This document shows positions 14,427 to 15,014 of a stretch of 15,014 nt of DNA, in pieces. The position numbers were made by a program, and so were the translations under genes. The stretch is from Chrysochromulina tobinii (lineage: Eukaryota; Haptophyta; Prymnesiales; Chrysochromulinaceae). The stretch spans positions 1-15,014 of the forward strand of contig JWZX01002080.1 in assembly GCA_001275005.1 (NCBI GenBank), written 5' to 3'. How positions within the stretch are numbered: position 1 is the first letter of the stretch; every line of letters begins with the position of its first letter. The notes under the pieces were generated by a model that had not been told where the DNA came from, did not search any database, and saw only the letters and a program-made list of their open reading frames with translations.

Positions 14427-15014
14427 ATGGCAGTCCCAGCAGCTAAGAGGATGAGCGCACTCACCCCCCTGCTCCTCGCAACCATCACCGGCTGCGCCCT
14501 TTGGGAGCCGCGAGACTCACTTCGCTTCTGCAGCCCACATAGGGTCCCGCGCGACTACCTCACCGCCTTCGACGCGGTGGTCGTCGCCCTCAGGGGCGCC
14601 AGAGTGTCGACAAGATCGTACGCACGACCCTAGTGCTGCCGCAACGATGGGCAGGAGGCCACGCGGCCGACGACATCGGGAACAAGTGGGTCAGACCAGT
14701 CTGCGACAGGCTGGTACCCCTCGAGCCGGGCAACCCCTGGGCCCACGTCATGTACGCAATAACCCACATAACAACATTACCGCACGTCTCGCACAACGTA
14801 CGCATGCACTCGCACGACACCATTCGGGACATCGCCGACTACATGGTCGCAGCCGGGACCAGCCTCGTGGCAAACGGACTGGCCCGCAGGCAACTCATGG
14901 AGGCGGCGGCGAGCGCACTGCGCCCGTTCGCCGACTGGGTAGTGGATCACATCATGACCCTGGAGGCGCGAGTCATCTGCAGCCAGGTGAACGTACCGCT
15001 AATGTGCGCATGGA
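14427..15014 (+). CDS. Unidentified protein, 3' partial, frame change near 14600
   Basis: The frame from ATG 14427 reads MAVPAAKRMSALTPLLLATI and on to AFDAVVVALRGARV, then stops at 14633. Another frame is open from 14543 to the window end. From about 14612 it reads as ordinary protein: KIVRTTLVLPQRW, DIGNKWVRPVCDRLVPL, YAITHITTLPHVSHNVRMH, DIADYMVAAGTSL and ALRPFADWVVDHIM. Joining the two needs loss of 2 nt modulo 3. A small indel in GAGTGTCGAC gives ...GARVDKIVRTT..., and a 17-nt GT-AG excision of 14577-14593 also fits but is very short. Codons favour C and A in third position. I recognise no domain; the end of the gene is outside the window. Confidence 0.45.

Noticed and set aside
14640-15014. 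Reverse transcriptase or capsid domain in the right-end gene
   Set aside because: No YxDD-type motif or other recognisable polymerase or capsid signature is present in the visible part.

Overview
The window is GC-rich nuclear DNA from a eukaryotic microalga. Most genes are single-exon or carry short GT-AG introns. One gene (9593..10174) encodes a thylakoid-lumen protein whose presequence has a signal peptide ending in an AFAP-type motif, then a transit region with a twin arginine. That arrangement indicates a complex red-lineage plastid, as in haptophytes, pelagophytes or other stramenopiles, and cryptophytes. I cannot name the species.

Layout. 1..586 is the 3' end of a CDPK-like protein kinase with a degenerate EF-hand, its frame broken near 367-400. 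587..2491 has no convincing gene; it holds a 71-bp tandem duplication, a MITE with 39-bp perfect inverted ends, short tandem repeats and a diverged repeat pair. 2492..3196 (-) is an IQ-motif/TPR-like protein. 3707..4612 (-) is an F-box protein; a 25-bp repeat flanking a minisatellite at its 3' end looks able to act as an intron leading to a further exon (3366..3619). It is divergent from a complete ZIP metal transporter at 4753..5919 (+). A PABPN1-type nuclear poly(A)-binding protein (6502..7277, -, one 140-nt intron) is divergent from a 2-oxoglutarate/Fe(II) prolyl-hydroxylase-like enzyme (7523..8422, +). Then come repeat-rich DNA, the lumen protein (probably a Psb31-type photosystem II extrinsic subunit) and a gene with two Yippee/Mis18-like zinc domains (10473..12217, +).

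From about 12.6 kb to the end the character changes. The plus strand becomes rich in C and A, and the genes are ones I do not recognise: two tiny ORFs overlapping by ATGA, a minus-strand CCCH zinc-finger protein, and a divergent plus-strand gene running off the end. This could be one end of an integrated or mobile element.

A recurring oddity is that several good coding regions change frame over a very short distance (near 367-394, 11673-11680, 13581-13609 and 14577-14610). Two of these could be GT-AG introns of only 28-29 nt; uncorrected assembly indels or gene decay are the main alternatives. Apart from the two divergent pairs, which could share promoters, the genes look like unrelated housekeeping functions and not one pathway.
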